Assembly: GCA_963749415.1 (NCBI GenBank)
Contig: CAVVMG010000001.1
Coordinates: forward strand, 2,294,001 to 2,358,000
From: JALYNX01 sp963749415
Lineage (GTDB): Bacteria > Actinomycetota > Acidimicrobiia > Spongiisociales > ZC4RG35
Direction: 5' to 3'
Length of the DNA stretch: 64,000 nt
Below the pieces are notes generated by a model. The model made no database searches and was not told the DNA's origin. It saw only the letters and a program-made list of their open reading frames with translations. Shown piece after piece: positions 42,730 to 51,376 of this stretch (within the stretch, counting starts at the first letter, position 1; every line of letters begins with the position of its first letter). Position numbers and translations under genes: made by a program.

Positions 42730-43044
42730 CTATCCGACTACGGCGTCTTCGCGGTAGGGCTCGATCATGATGCACTCGCCGGGGCACTCCTCTGCCGATT
42801 CGATGGCATCGGCGATCAGTGAGTCGGGGATCCGTGCCAGGCCTCGTGATCCGTCCGGCCCGTGCCCCTCCCCTTCCTCTGCGTCGAACACCACGGTCCG
42901 GCCAAAGTGCTTGGCCTCTTCTTTCACTACCCAAAGGCCGTCGTCACGGCCCACGAACACATCCGGGGTGATCTCTTCGCAAATCCCGTCCCCTGTGCAC
43001 AGATCTTGATCGATCCAAACCATCAACTGCGTCTTGTCGGCCAT
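42730..43044 (-). CDS. Ferredoxin, 3Fe-4S type
   Basis: 104 aa. Cluster ligands in DLCTGDGICEEITPDVF (Cys-x5-Cys) and AEECPGECIMIE, the arrangement of actinobacterial 3Fe-4S ferredoxins, usually partners of cytochromes P450 or oxidoreductases. An insert of about 25 residues (EEGEGHGPDG) separates the halves. No P450 in the window. Confidence 0.87.
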   Translation of the reverse strand: MADKTQLMVWIDQDLCTGDGICEEITPDVFVGRDDGLWVVKEEAKHFGRTVVFDAEEGEGHGPDGSRGLARIPDSLIADAIESAEECPGECIMIEPYREDAVVG

Positions 43045-43089
43045 TTCCCTTCACCTCGAATCGATGGCCACTTTCCTGACCCTATCTCA

Positions 43090-43518
43090 TCACTTCGGCT
43101 CGAGAACGAACACCCTGATCCTGCGGTGGGCGGCACGGTCGGTGTACAGCGCGTACCCCGGGTATGCCGAGGCCGCCTTTTCCCAGATCAGAGGCTCTTC
43201 GTGCGGGCCCGCCAGGCGGGCGACTGCGGTGACCACCGTGTCGTTGAACCGGACTTCCATTACGGGATCAGCCATGAGGTTGTATACCCACGCCGGGGTG
43301 TCACGATGCCCGAATCTGGTCCCGAGGAGGGCGAGGGTGTCCTCGAAGGGGACGCCGAACAGGGGGACCGTCCGCCGCTCTCCACTGCGGGCGCCGGTCG
43401 TGGTCACCCAGATCGCGGGGAGCCCGATGAGCCAGGCGGTGGCAGTGGTCGTCCCGTGACTCCGATCCAGCACAAATCGATCCAGCGTGGGCATCACCCG
43501 GCGGGCTATCGCCGACAT
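43090..43518 (-). CDS. Deazaflavin (F420)-dependent nitroreductase-family protein
   Basis: 142 aa from ATG 43518. Family core IWVTTTGARSGERRTVPLFG and PAWVYNLMADPVMEVRF binds F420 or related deazaflavins. Residues upstream of ATG 43518 (RQNLVQRSLARFATTRF) also look like the family N-terminus, but the open frame has no usual start until ATG 43677, inside the tmRNA 3' end. So the start is uncertain, or the gene is 5'-truncated. F420 use fits the cofD gene at 63422. Confidence 0.82.
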   Translation of the reverse strand: MSAIARRVMPTLDRFVLDRSHGTTTATAWLIGLPAIWVTTTGARSGERRTVPLFGVPFEDTLALLGTRFGHRDTPAWVYNLMADPVMEVRFNDTVVTAVARLAGPHEEPLIWEKAASAYPGYALYTDRAAHRRIRVFVLEPK

Positions 43519-43623
43519 GAACCGGGTGGTGGCGAAGCGAGCAAGCGAGCGCTGAACGAGGTTCTGTCGCTCGAAGCCGTACCCGAGGTCGGCGGCCAGT
43601 CCGATCCCCGGATCGTAGGAACA

Positions 43624-43974
43624 TGGTGGAGGTGCGGGGAGTCGAACCCCGGTCCGTCGAGCCGTCAGCGCCGGCATCTCCGAGCGCAGTCGTCAGCGAG
43701 CTTTCGGCGGCGGAAACTCTGACGACGAGTTTTCCCGTGCCTATCCGGAATTGTCTTGACTCCACGGTCCCGGAGCCCCGTGGAGAGCATCCCGCTGAGC
43801 GGCGCCCGATCCCGACCGAGCGGGAAGCGGTCGGGCGGACGGGCTACTTAATTAGGCAGCCAGTGCGAAGTTATCTTCGGCACTTATTGGTTTTTCCGGT
43901 TTGTTGACGGGGCCCCGGAGACCCCGGCTCGCTTCCAACGCCTCAACACTCGACGTCGAAACCGTTTCACCCCC
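43624..43974 (-). ncRNA. ssrA: tmRNA (transfer-messenger RNA)
   Basis: 351 nt. 5' GGGGGTGAAACGG and 3' CACCTCC-A-CCA form the alanine-type acceptor stem with a G3:U70 pair; T-arm GGTTCGACTCCCC is present; CCA is encoded. The resume codon GCC (43881) starts the tag AEDNFALAA, then TAA (43854-43852). Rescues stalled ribosomes and marks peptides for ClpXP. Its protein partner smpB lies 39 nt upstream on the same strand. Confidence 0.97.
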
Positions 43975-44013
43975 ATGTGGGTTGTGATGAATGGTAACGC
44001 CTGGCGCCGGGTT

Positions 44014-44493
44014 TCAATCCCGGGATTTGCGCGACATGGCCCGCTCCATCTCTCGTTCGTGATCCCGATCACGGAGCGTCTGGCGCTTGTCGTAGGAGGT
44101 CTTGCCTTTGGCCAAGCCGATCTCGACCTTCACCTTTCCGTCCTTGAGATAGACCTGGAGCGGGACCAAGGTGAGCCCCTTCTCCGCCACCTGGCCGGCG
44201 ATGCGGTCGATCTCCCGGCGATGAAGAAGCAGCTTTCGCTCGCGTTCCGGCTCGTGGCCACCGTCACGGGAGAATTCATAAGGGCCGATGTAGGACCCGA
44301 TCAGGAAGGCCTCGCCGCCACGGATCAGGGCGTAGGAGTCCTTGAGGTCGATGCGCCCCTCACGCAGCGCCTTGACCTCCGATCCGAGAAGGGCGATGCC
44401 GGCTTCCAGAGTCTCCACCACGGCGTAATTGCGCCGGGCCCGGCGGTTGGACGCAATCACCTTGATCCGCCCGGAGCCCTCCGAGCGGCCCAC
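44014..44493 (-). CDS. smpB: SsrA-binding protein SmpB
   Basis: 159 aa from GTG 44493, directly after the ftsX TGA. Motifs: NRRARRNYAVVETLEAGIAL, LGSEVKALREGRIDLKDSYA, and the C-terminal basic tail KGKTSYDKRQTLRDRD. Binds tmRNA and delivers it to stalled ribosomes. Confidence 0.97.
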   Translation of the reverse strand: MGRSEGSGRIKVIASNRRARRNYAVVETLEAGIALLGSEVKALREGRIDLKDSYALIRGGEAFLIGSYIGPYEFSRDGGHEPERERKLLLHRREIDRIAGQVAEKGLTLVPLQVYLKDGKVKVEIGLAKGKTSYDKRQTLRDRDHEREMERAMSRKSRD

Positions 44494-45429
44494 TCAGACT
44501 CGCTCCAGCGTCCCGGTGGGCACCTCGGAGCCGACGCCCTCCGACTCTCGGAGATGGCGGCTCAACCCGAGCATCGACCCCATGACTCCGGCAAATGCCC
44601 CGAATAGCAGGAAGAGCAAGCCCCAGCGGAGGAAGAACTGCGTGCCGACGTCGAACTTGAAGAGTGCGAAGCCGGCAAGGGCGTCGGCAAGCCGGCTCGA
44701 CCCGAGCCAAACCACGAACACTGCGGCTGCCGCACCGAGCAGTCCCTCGATGGTGCCTTCTAAGAGGAATGGGATCCGGATGTACCAGTTCGACGCCCCA
44801 ACGAGCCTCATGATCTCCACCTCGTCGCGGCGGGCGAAGATTGCGAGCCGGATGGTGTTGGCGATCAGGACGATCGCGGCGAGCCCCAAGACCAGAGCGA
44901 GCCCGATGCCGAGGACATTGAGCACGCTGGAAAGATCCTGCAGCTGTTCGATCGACTCGGCCGCGGTGGTGACCTCACGCACCACCTGTTGCTGTTGCTG
45001 GAGCTTGAAGGCGACCGACTCGTGAAGGGCGATGTCCACGAGCTCGATCCGAAGCGACGCTGGGAGGACGGTGGGGTCGATGTCCTGAAACTCGGGCTGG
45101 TCGGCAAAGATCTCCTGGAACTCGATCCAGGCCTCCGCTTTGTCGACGTAGTCGACCGACTTCACCTCTTCCCAATCCTGGACCTCGCTCATCAGCGCCT
45201 GATGGGCGTCAGCGGGGACCCCGTCGGCCCCTTCGTCGTGGAGGAAGGCGATGACATGCACTCCCTGCTGCCAGGCGACCGTGTTGATTCGCAACACCTC
45301 GTTGACCACCAGGGCGCCGAAGGCGAGGGTAAGCGAAATGAAGACGGCGAGGACAGCACCGGCCACCACGAGCAGGTTGCGCCTGAGGTTGACGAGTGCC
45401 TCGCGGATCAAGAAGAAGAACCGGCTCAC
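44494..45429 (-). CDS. ftsX: Cell division protein FtsX
   Basis: 311 aa, four transmembrane segments (about residues 20-45, then three near 170-295) with a large extracellular loop rich in Gln (LQQQQQVV). Motif DEVEIMRLVGASNWYIRIPFLLEG. With FtsE it activates peptidoglycan hydrolases at the division site. Overlaps ftsE by 4 nt. Confidence 0.95.
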   Translation of the reverse strand: MSRFFFLIREALVNLRRNLLVVAGAVLAVFISLTLAFGALVVNEVLRINTVAWQQGVHVIAFLHDEGADGVPADAHQALMSEVQDWEEVKSVDYVDKAEAWIEFQEIFADQPEFQDIDPTVLPASLRIELVDIALHESVAFKLQQQQQVVREVTTAAESIEQLQDLSSVLNVLGIGLALVLGLAAIVLIANTIRLAIFARRDEVEIMRLVGASNWYIRIPFLLEGTIEGLLGAAAAVFVVWLGSSRLADALAGFALFKFDVGTQFFLRWGLLFLLFGAFAGVMGSMLGLSRHLRESEGVGSEVPTGTLERV

Positions 45430-46115
45430 TCCGCCACCCTCTCGTAGCGACCCGCTTCTTCATCGCGCATCACCCGGCCGTGGTCTAGAGCTACCACCCT
45501 GCGCTGCATCGCATCGACGATCGCGTGGTCGTGGGTGGCCATCACGATCGTGGTCCCGGTTCGGTTGATCCGGTCCAGCAGCTTCATGATCCCCACCGAG
45601 GTCTTGGGGTCGAGGTTCCCCGTCGGCTCGTCGCAGAGCATTATCGGCGGGCGGTTGACGAAGGCCCTCGCAACCGAGACCCGCTGCTGCTCACCACCCG
45701 AGAGCTGCTTGGGATAGCGCCCGATCTTGTCCTTGAGCCCGACCAGGTCGAGCACCTGTTCCACCTGGGGGCCGATAACCGATCGGGGTCGGCCCAGCAC
45801 CTCGAGGGCGAACGCCACGTTCTCGCCGACGGTCTTGTTGGGAAGCAACTTGTAGTCCTGGAAAACGGTCCCCACGGAGCGCCGCAGGTAGGGGATCTTC
45901 CACTTGGGAAGTGTGGTGATGTCCTTCCCGGCCACCCAGATCTTGCCCCGGGTGACAGGCTCCTCACGGAGCATCAGCCGGATCAGCGTGGACTTGCCGG
46001 ATCCGGAAGGGCCCACCAGGAAGGTGAACTCTCCTTTTTGCATCTCCATCGACACGTCATGGGCGGCAATCGTGCCGCCCTCATAGACCTTGGTGACGTT
46101 CTCGAGTCGAATCAT
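45426..46115 (-). CDS. ftsE: Cell division ATP-binding protein FtsE
   Basis: 229 aa ABC ATPase. Walker A GPSGSGKSTLIRLML, Q-loop VFQDYKLL, signature LSGGEQQRVSVARA, Walker B MLCDEPTGNLDP, switch His in VMATHDHAI. Partner of FtsX. Confidence 0.97.
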   Translation of the reverse strand: MIRLENVTKVYEGGTIAAHDVSMEMQKGEFTFLVGPSGSGKSTLIRLMLREEPVTRGKIWVAGKDITTLPKWKIPYLRRSVGTVFQDYKLLPNKTVGENVAFALEVLGRPRSVIGPQVEQVLDLVGLKDKIGRYPKQLSGGEQQRVSVARAFVNRPPIMLCDEPTGNLDPKTSVGIMKLLDRINRTGTTIVMATHDHAIVDAMQRRVVALDHGRVMRDEEAGRYERVAE

Positions 46116-46150
46116 GCGAACAGGGGAAGTGTCGCAGCCCGTTGCTTCAG

Positions 46151-46168
46151 GCTTGCGGAATGCGAGAC
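46151..46168. repeat. Intergenic GCTTGCGGAATGCGAG micro-repeat
   Basis: Short GCGGAATGCG-type element between ftsE and prfB, related to longer versions at 47331-47361 and 51337-51376. Confidence 0.55.
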
Positions 46169-46187
46169 GCTAACCAGAATCACCCGA

Positions 46188-47321
46188 CTAGGGGGAATCA
46201 CTCGACGCCTCGTGATTTGCCCGCCTCCAACGCAGGTATGCCTCCACAAACGGCATGACGTCCCCGTCGAGCACCCCCTGGATGTTGCCCACTTCCTCAG
46301 AGGTGCGCAGATCCTTGACCATCTGATAGGGCTGCATCACATAGCTCCGGATCTGGCGCCCCCAGGCGGCCTCACCCTGTTCTCCCCGGATCTCGTTGAG
46401 GTGATCCAGGCGCTGCTGCCTTGCGAGTTGGGCCAGTTTCGACTGGAGCATGGCCATCGCCCGGGCTTTGTTTTGGAGCTGCGACCTCTCGTTCTGGCAC
46501 TGGACGACGATCCCGGTGGGGAGATGGGTGATCCGCACCGCGGAGTCGGTCGTGTTGACGTGCTGCCCGCCTGCGCCTTGGGACCGGTAGGTGTCGATCC
46601 TGATCTCGTCCTCGTCGACCTCGACCTTGGCTTGATCCCCGAGGTCGGGCACGACATCCACCCCGGCGAAAGACGTCTGGCGCCGGGCATTGGCATCGAA
46701 TGGGCTGATCCGAACCAGACGGTGCACGCCACGCTCCCCTTCCAGCGTCCCGTATGCCCTGTCCCCTCTCACCGTGAACGTGGCCGACTTGATGCCGGCT
46801 TCTTCACCGACGGTCACCTCCTCCACGGTGACCGAGAAGCCTTCGTCGGTGAGGAAGCGCTGGTACATCCGGGCCAGTATCTCCGCCCAATCCTGGGCAT
46901 CGACCCCACCGGCTCCTGCGTGAACGCTGAGGATTGCGTCCTCCTCGTCGTACTCGTCGAAGAAGAGGGACTCCAACTCGAGCTTGTCCAGGTCTGCGGA
47001 GACTGACGCCAGCTCGCCCACCGCCTCCTGACGGGAAGGCTCGTCATCGGCCTCATCGGCCAGGTCGAGCAGCACCTCGGCATCGTCGAGCTTCGACGTA
47101 AGCCCACCCACCAGGTCGAAGAGCCCCTCATACCGCGCCAGGCGACGGCTCACCGATCGTGCCCGATCCGGGTCGTCCCAGAGGTCGGGCGTGGATGCCT
47201 CCTCCCGGAGTTGCTCCAGTTCCTTCTCCTTGGTCTCGAGGTCGAGGAAGCCCCGCGCTTCGACCAAGCGCTGTCTGAGGTCGGCGAGGGTTGCTTTCGG
47301 GTCAGAAGATTCGAACGTCAT
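46188..47321 (-). CDS. prfB: Peptide chain release factor 2
   Basis: 377 aa. GGQ in GAGGQHVNTTDSAVRI, the RF2 stop-codon reader SPF in RISPFDANARRQTSF. The frame is continuous, so the autoregulatory +1 frameshift found in many prfB genes is absent. secA-prfB-ftsE-ftsX is the usual actinobacterial order. Confidence 0.96.
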   Translation of the reverse strand: MTFESSDPKATLADLRQRLVEARGFLDLETKEKELEQLREEASTPDLWDDPDRARSVSRRLARYEGLFDLVGGLTSKLDDAEVLLDLADEADDEPSRQEAVGELASVSADLDKLELESLFFDEYDEEDAILSVHAGAGGVDAQDWAEILARMYQRFLTDEGFSVTVEEVTVGEEAGIKSATFTVRGDRAYGTLEGERGVHRLVRISPFDANARRQTSFAGVDVVPDLGDQAKVEVDEDEIRIDTYRSQGAGGQHVNTTDSAVRITHLPTGIVVQCQNERSQLQNKARAMAMLQSKLAQLARQQRLDHLNEIRGEQGEAAWGRQIRSYVMQPYQMVKDLRTSEEVGNIQGVLDGDVMPFVEAYLRWRRANHEASSDSP

Positions 47322-47330
47322 TGCAGACTG

Positions 47331-47361
47331 TGGCTTGCGAATAGCGGAATGCGGGCTGCGG
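47331..47361. repeat. Intergenic GCGAATAGCGGAATGCGGGCTGCGG micro-repeat
   Basis: Tandem degenerate units around GCGGAATGCGG between prfB and secA. On the plus strand it would read IADCGLRIAECGLRS, a well-known spurious translation of such repeats in environmental genomes. Confidence 0.75.
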
Positions 47362-47366
47362 AGCGG

Positions 47367-49977
47367 CTACGCCGCCCCATGACACCGCTTGAACTTCTTC
47401 CCCGAGCCACAGGGGCACGGGTCATTGCGGCCCACCTTGTCGGAGGTGGCCTGCTTGACCGGCCCGCCGGTGGGAAGCGGCGCGACACGTTGCGGCTCTG
47501 TCTTTGGCTGGCTGATCTCGACGTGGAACAGGTATTTGACCGCATCCTTCTTCACAGAGTCCACCAAGTCGGTGAACAGGTCGTACGCCTCTCTTTGATA
47601 CTCGGAGAGAGGATCCCGCTGTCCCATCGCCCGCAGGCCGATCCCGGCCCGCAGGTAGTCCATCTCGGAGAGGTGCTCCCGCCATTTGTTGTCGATGACC
47701 GAAAGCATGACCGAGCGCTCGACCTGTCGCATGACCTCGGCGCCAAGGTCCTGTTCCCGCCTCTCGAAGGCGGCCAGCCCCTCCTCCACCGCGGCCTCCA
47801 CGATCTCGTCGACCGTTGGTGAGCCTTCGAAAGTCGATTTCTCGATGGTGGTCGGGTAGTACTGGCCGAGGCCCATCTGCAACGACTCCCAATCCCACTC
47901 CGAGCGTGGGATGTCGGGACTGAACGTGGTCTCCACCGTTTCGGTGACCACATCGTCGATCCAATCCCCGATCAGGTCGGCCTCGGCGGTGCCCTCGAGG
48001 ATCGATCGCCGCCACTCGTAGATCACCTCACGCTGGCGATTCATCACCTCGTCGTATTTGAGGACGTTCTTCCTGATCTCGAAGTTCTGCGACTCGACCT
48101 GTCGCTGGGCCCGTTCGATCGCCTTGGTCACCATGTTGGCCTCGATCGGCTGGTCTTCGGGGAGCTTCAACCGGTCCATGACGCTGGTAACCCACTCCCC
48201 CTGGAATCGGCGCATCAAGTCGTCCCCGAGCGATAGATAGAAACGCGACTCACCCGGATCGCCCTGGCGGCCCGACCGTCCTCGCAGCTGGTTGTCGATT
48301 CGGCGGGACTCGTGGCGCTCGGTGCCCACGACGTAGAGGCCACCTGCATCGATCACCTGCCGCTTGTCGGGCTCGATCTGCCTCTCGAACTCCTCGGCCA
48401 GCTTGCGCTCGAGCTCTTGGTAGGAGGGGTCGTCTGGAGTGACTCCCCTCCGCTTGAGCTCGGCTTTGGCCATTCCGTCGGGGTTGCCGCCAAGCATGAT
48501 GTCGACCCCGCGGCCGGCCATGTTGGTGGCAACGGTGACAGCCGCCGGGCGACCTGCCTGGGCAATGATGTCGGCCTCCCTGGCGTGTTGCTTGGCGTTG
48601 AGCACCTCGTGGCGAACGCCCTCCCGATCGAGAAGGCGGGACAGCTTCTCGGAGCGCTCGATCGAGACTGTTCCCAACAACACAGGCTGGCCGGCCCGGC
48701 TCCGCTCGGCAACATCGCTGACCACGGCGCCGAATTTGGCCTCTTCGCTCTTGTAGACCAGATCACCCTGGTCGGCCCGGTCGACCGGGCGATTGGTCGG
48801 GATCGCCAGCACCTCGAGTCCGTAGATCTGCGCCAGCTCGGCGGCCTCGGTCTCGGCGGTGCCGGTCATGCCTGCGAGCTTCTCGTAGAGCCGGAAGTAG
48901 TTCTGCAGGGTGATCGTGGCGAGCGTCTGATTCTCCTCCTTGATCGTCACCCCCTCTTTGGCCTCGATCGCCTGATGCAGGCCTTCGGAGTAGCGGCGTC
49001 CCTCCAGGACACGACCCGTGAACTCGTCGACGATTTTCACCTCGCCGTGGTCGATGAGGTAGTCGACGTCGAGCAGGTAGAGCTCCTTCGCCTTGAGGGC
49101 AGCCTCCAGATGGTGGACGAAGTCGACCGCGGCATGGTCGAAGAGATTCTCGATGCCGAGTGTCTGCTCGACGACGGCGACACCCTCCTCGGTGGTGAGC
49201 ACCTGCCGCTTCCGCTCGTCGACCGTGTAGTCCCGGTCCTTCTGGAGCCGGCGGGCGATCTTGGCGAAGTCCCGATACCAGCGGGCGCTGTCCGAAACCC
49301 GGCCGGAAATGATGAGTGGGGTCCTCGCCTCATCGATGAGGATCGAGTCCACCTCGTCGACGATCGCGTAGGGGTGCCCGCGTTGCACCCGGTCAACGGC
49401 TCGCATCGCCATGTTGTCCCGCAGGTAATCGAAGCCGAGCTCGTTGTTCGTTCCATAGGTGATGTCCGACGCGTAAGCGGGCTGGCGCTCGGCCGGCGAC
49501 ATCGAGGTCTGGATCAGTCCGACCGAAACGCCCAGGAAACGGTGAACGGCACCCATCCAGTCTGCGTCACGGGAGGCCAGATAGTCGTTGACAGTCACCA
49601 TGTGGACGCCCTTGCCGGTCAGGGCGTTGAGATACGCGGGCATCGTCGAAACCAGGGTCTTGCCCTCCCCGGTCTTCATCTCGGCGACCATTCCCTTGTG
49701 CAGAGCGGCCGCTCCGATGACTTGGACGTCGTAGTGACGCTGCCCGAGAACGCGTTTCGCCGCTTCGCGGACCGTGGCAAACGCCTCGACCTGCAGGTCG
49801 TCGAGGGGCTCCCCTGAGTGCAGGCGGCTCTTGAACTCGGATGTCTTTGCCTTCAGCTCTTCGTCGGACAGGGCCTCGAACACGCGGCTCGGCCTCATTG
49901 ACCGCAGTCGCAATCCCTTGGAATCCCTTGAGTGTCTTGCCTTCTCCGGCGCGAAGAACCTTGGAGAGAAGTGGCAT
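47367..49977 (-). CDS. secA: Preprotein translocase ATPase SecA (frame break near the 5' end)
   Basis: About 869 aa when rejoined. Walker A AEMKTGEGKTLVSTMP, DEAD-like VDEVDSILIDEARTPL, motif VI GRSGRQGDPGESRF, and C-terminal zinc SEC-C domain NDPCPCGSGKKFKRCH. The true N-terminus MPLLSKVLRAGEGKTLKGF starts at 49977 in one frame; the rest (FEALSDEELKAKTSEF onward) is in another, open from 49913. Removing one base near 49886 (CGCGTGTTCG) joins them. Essential gene, so a sequencing error is likely. Confidence 0.93.
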
Positions 49978-50028
49978 GGGCCTCCATGCTACCGATGGGG
50001 AGGATTTGACCGACTTCGCCGGTCAGGG

Positions 50029-50679
50029 TCAACGGACCTCGATCAGCCCCTCGCGTTGCGCCCAGGTGACCGCTTCGAATCGGGAGCGAAGCCCGAGTTT
50101 GTCCAGGACGTTGCGCACATGATTGCGGACCGTGTTCTCTGAGATGAAGAGCTCGTCGGCGATTTCTCTCGAGGTCTTGCCCGCCCCGACCAGACCGAGG
50201 ATCTCGAGCTCACGGCCGGTCAGCTCCGGGGTGCGGATCCCAATGGCACCGTTGTGTCGCAGCAGGTCGCGCAGGGCGCTGAACAGCTTGCCGCCCATGG
50301 CCGGCGACACTGCGGCGCCACCCTGGATCACGTCGTGCATGGCCGACACCAGCCTCGGCAACGGGGTGTCCTTGGTGAGATAGCCCGATGCCCCGGCCTT
50401 GACCGCCGCCAGGAGGTCCTCGGCCGACTCGCTCGAGGTGAGCAGAACCACTTTGGACTGGGGGCTGGCCTTGATGATCGCCCCGACCACCTCGAGGCCG
50501 GACATTCCGGGCATGAGAAGGTCGAGCATCACCAGGTTTGGCTGATGCTCCCGTGTCACGTCGATGCCCCTCATCGCGTCGCCGGCAACGGCCTTGACGT
50601 CGAAGCCCTCCTGGGCGAACGCGGCCTTCAGCGCCTCGCGAAACAGCTCGGCATCATCGACGATTACTACAGACGACAT
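50029..50679 (-). CDS. LuxR-family response regulator
   Basis: 216 aa from ATG 50679. Receiver domain with phospho-Asp in LVMLDLLMPGMSG and Lys in GYLTKDTPLPRL; C-terminal LuxR HTH LTGRELEILGLVGAGKTSREIADELFISENTVRNHV. No histidine kinase nearby. It lies between comF and secA, where hpf is commonly found. Confidence 0.93.
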   Translation of the reverse strand: MSSVVIVDDAELFREALKAAFAQEGFDVKAVAGDAMRGIDVTREHQPNLVMLDLLMPGMSGLEVVGAIIKASPQSKVVLLTSSESAEDLLAAVKAGASGYLTKDTPLPRLVSAMHDVIQGGAAVSPAMGGKLFSALRDLLRHNGAIGIRTPELTGRELEILGLVGAGKTSREIADELFISENTVRNHVRNVLDKLGLRSRFEAVTWAQREGLIEVR

Positions 50680-50710
50680 GATCTTGGATCCCACTCCTGG
50701 CTCGAGAGGG

Positions 50711-51295
50711 TCAGGTTTGCCCCGGTTGCTGAGAGCGCAGACTAGACACCGCAGGAGCGGCGTTTGCTGCCACCGCCAGCGCCACCCGCTCGGCGCCCAG
50801 GACCGCGATCGCCATTTCGAGGGTGGCGCCCGTGGTCACGACGTCGTCGACGAGCACGACCTGGCTCGCGGGCATCACTTTCAAACGAAACGGCAAAACG
50901 GGCCTCCGATGGTCGCCACCTGCTCTCTTCGTGGTATGTATCGGCGTCACGAGCGCAGTCCTGACCGGAACTCTGGTGACTTTGGCGATGGCTCTCGCCA
51001 GGACCATTGCCGGGTCGACGCCGTAGCGGGCCCTCCTCGTCCATGCCCGAGGGATCGGCACCAGGGGCAGCGGAGGGAGCCGAGAAGCGAGCATGCCGGC
51101 AATCAGGTCGGCGTAAGCGGTGATTCCCCGGTATTTCAACTGATGGATGAGCGCCCGAGCCGGGCCTGAGTGCTCGAACCCGGATATCAGCCGCACGCCC
51201 GGGGACAGGATCCGGTCTGGAGCCGGGCGGAGCAGGGCTCGACAGTGCTCGCAGATCGCCCCCGGACACAGCCGGTGACAGGAGAGGCAGAGCAT
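50711..51295 (-). CDS. ComF family phosphoribosyltransferase-like protein
   Basis: 194 aa. N-terminal Cys cluster (CLSCHRLCPGAICEHC) likely binds zinc; the PRPP loop is VVLVDDVVTTGATLEMA. ComF proteins help DNA uptake in competent bacteria, but most actinobacterial copies have no proven role. Precedes the response regulator and secA. Confidence 0.92.
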   Translation of the reverse strand: MLCLSCHRLCPGAICEHCRALLRPAPDRILSPGVRLISGFEHSGPARALIHQLKYRGITAYADLIAGMLASRLPPLPLVPIPRAWTRRARYGVDPAMVLARAIAKVTRVPVRTALVTPIHTTKRAGGDHRRPVLPFRLKVMPASQVVLVDDVVTTGATLEMAIAVLGAERVALAVAANAAPAVSSLRSQQPGQT

Positions 51296-51336
51296 GTGAG
51301 TGAACGTATTGATTCGAACCCACGAGATCCAGACCC

Positions 51337-51376
51337 GCTATCCGCCCGCGGAATGCGGACTGCTGTTCGCGGAATC
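51337..51376. repeat. Intergenic GCGGAATGCGGACTGC micro-repeat
   Basis: Degenerate GCGGAAT(GCGGA) units just after the ahcY stop, upstream of comF. Related to the elements at 46151 and 47331. Confidence 0.7.

Noticed and set aside
43866..43974. Separate small gene in the ssrA region
   Set aside because: The reading frames there are explained by tmRNA structure and its tag.
47191..47382. Small plus-strand protein ending CGLRIAECGLRSG
   Set aside because: It is antisense to prfB and a translation of an intergenic micro-repeat.
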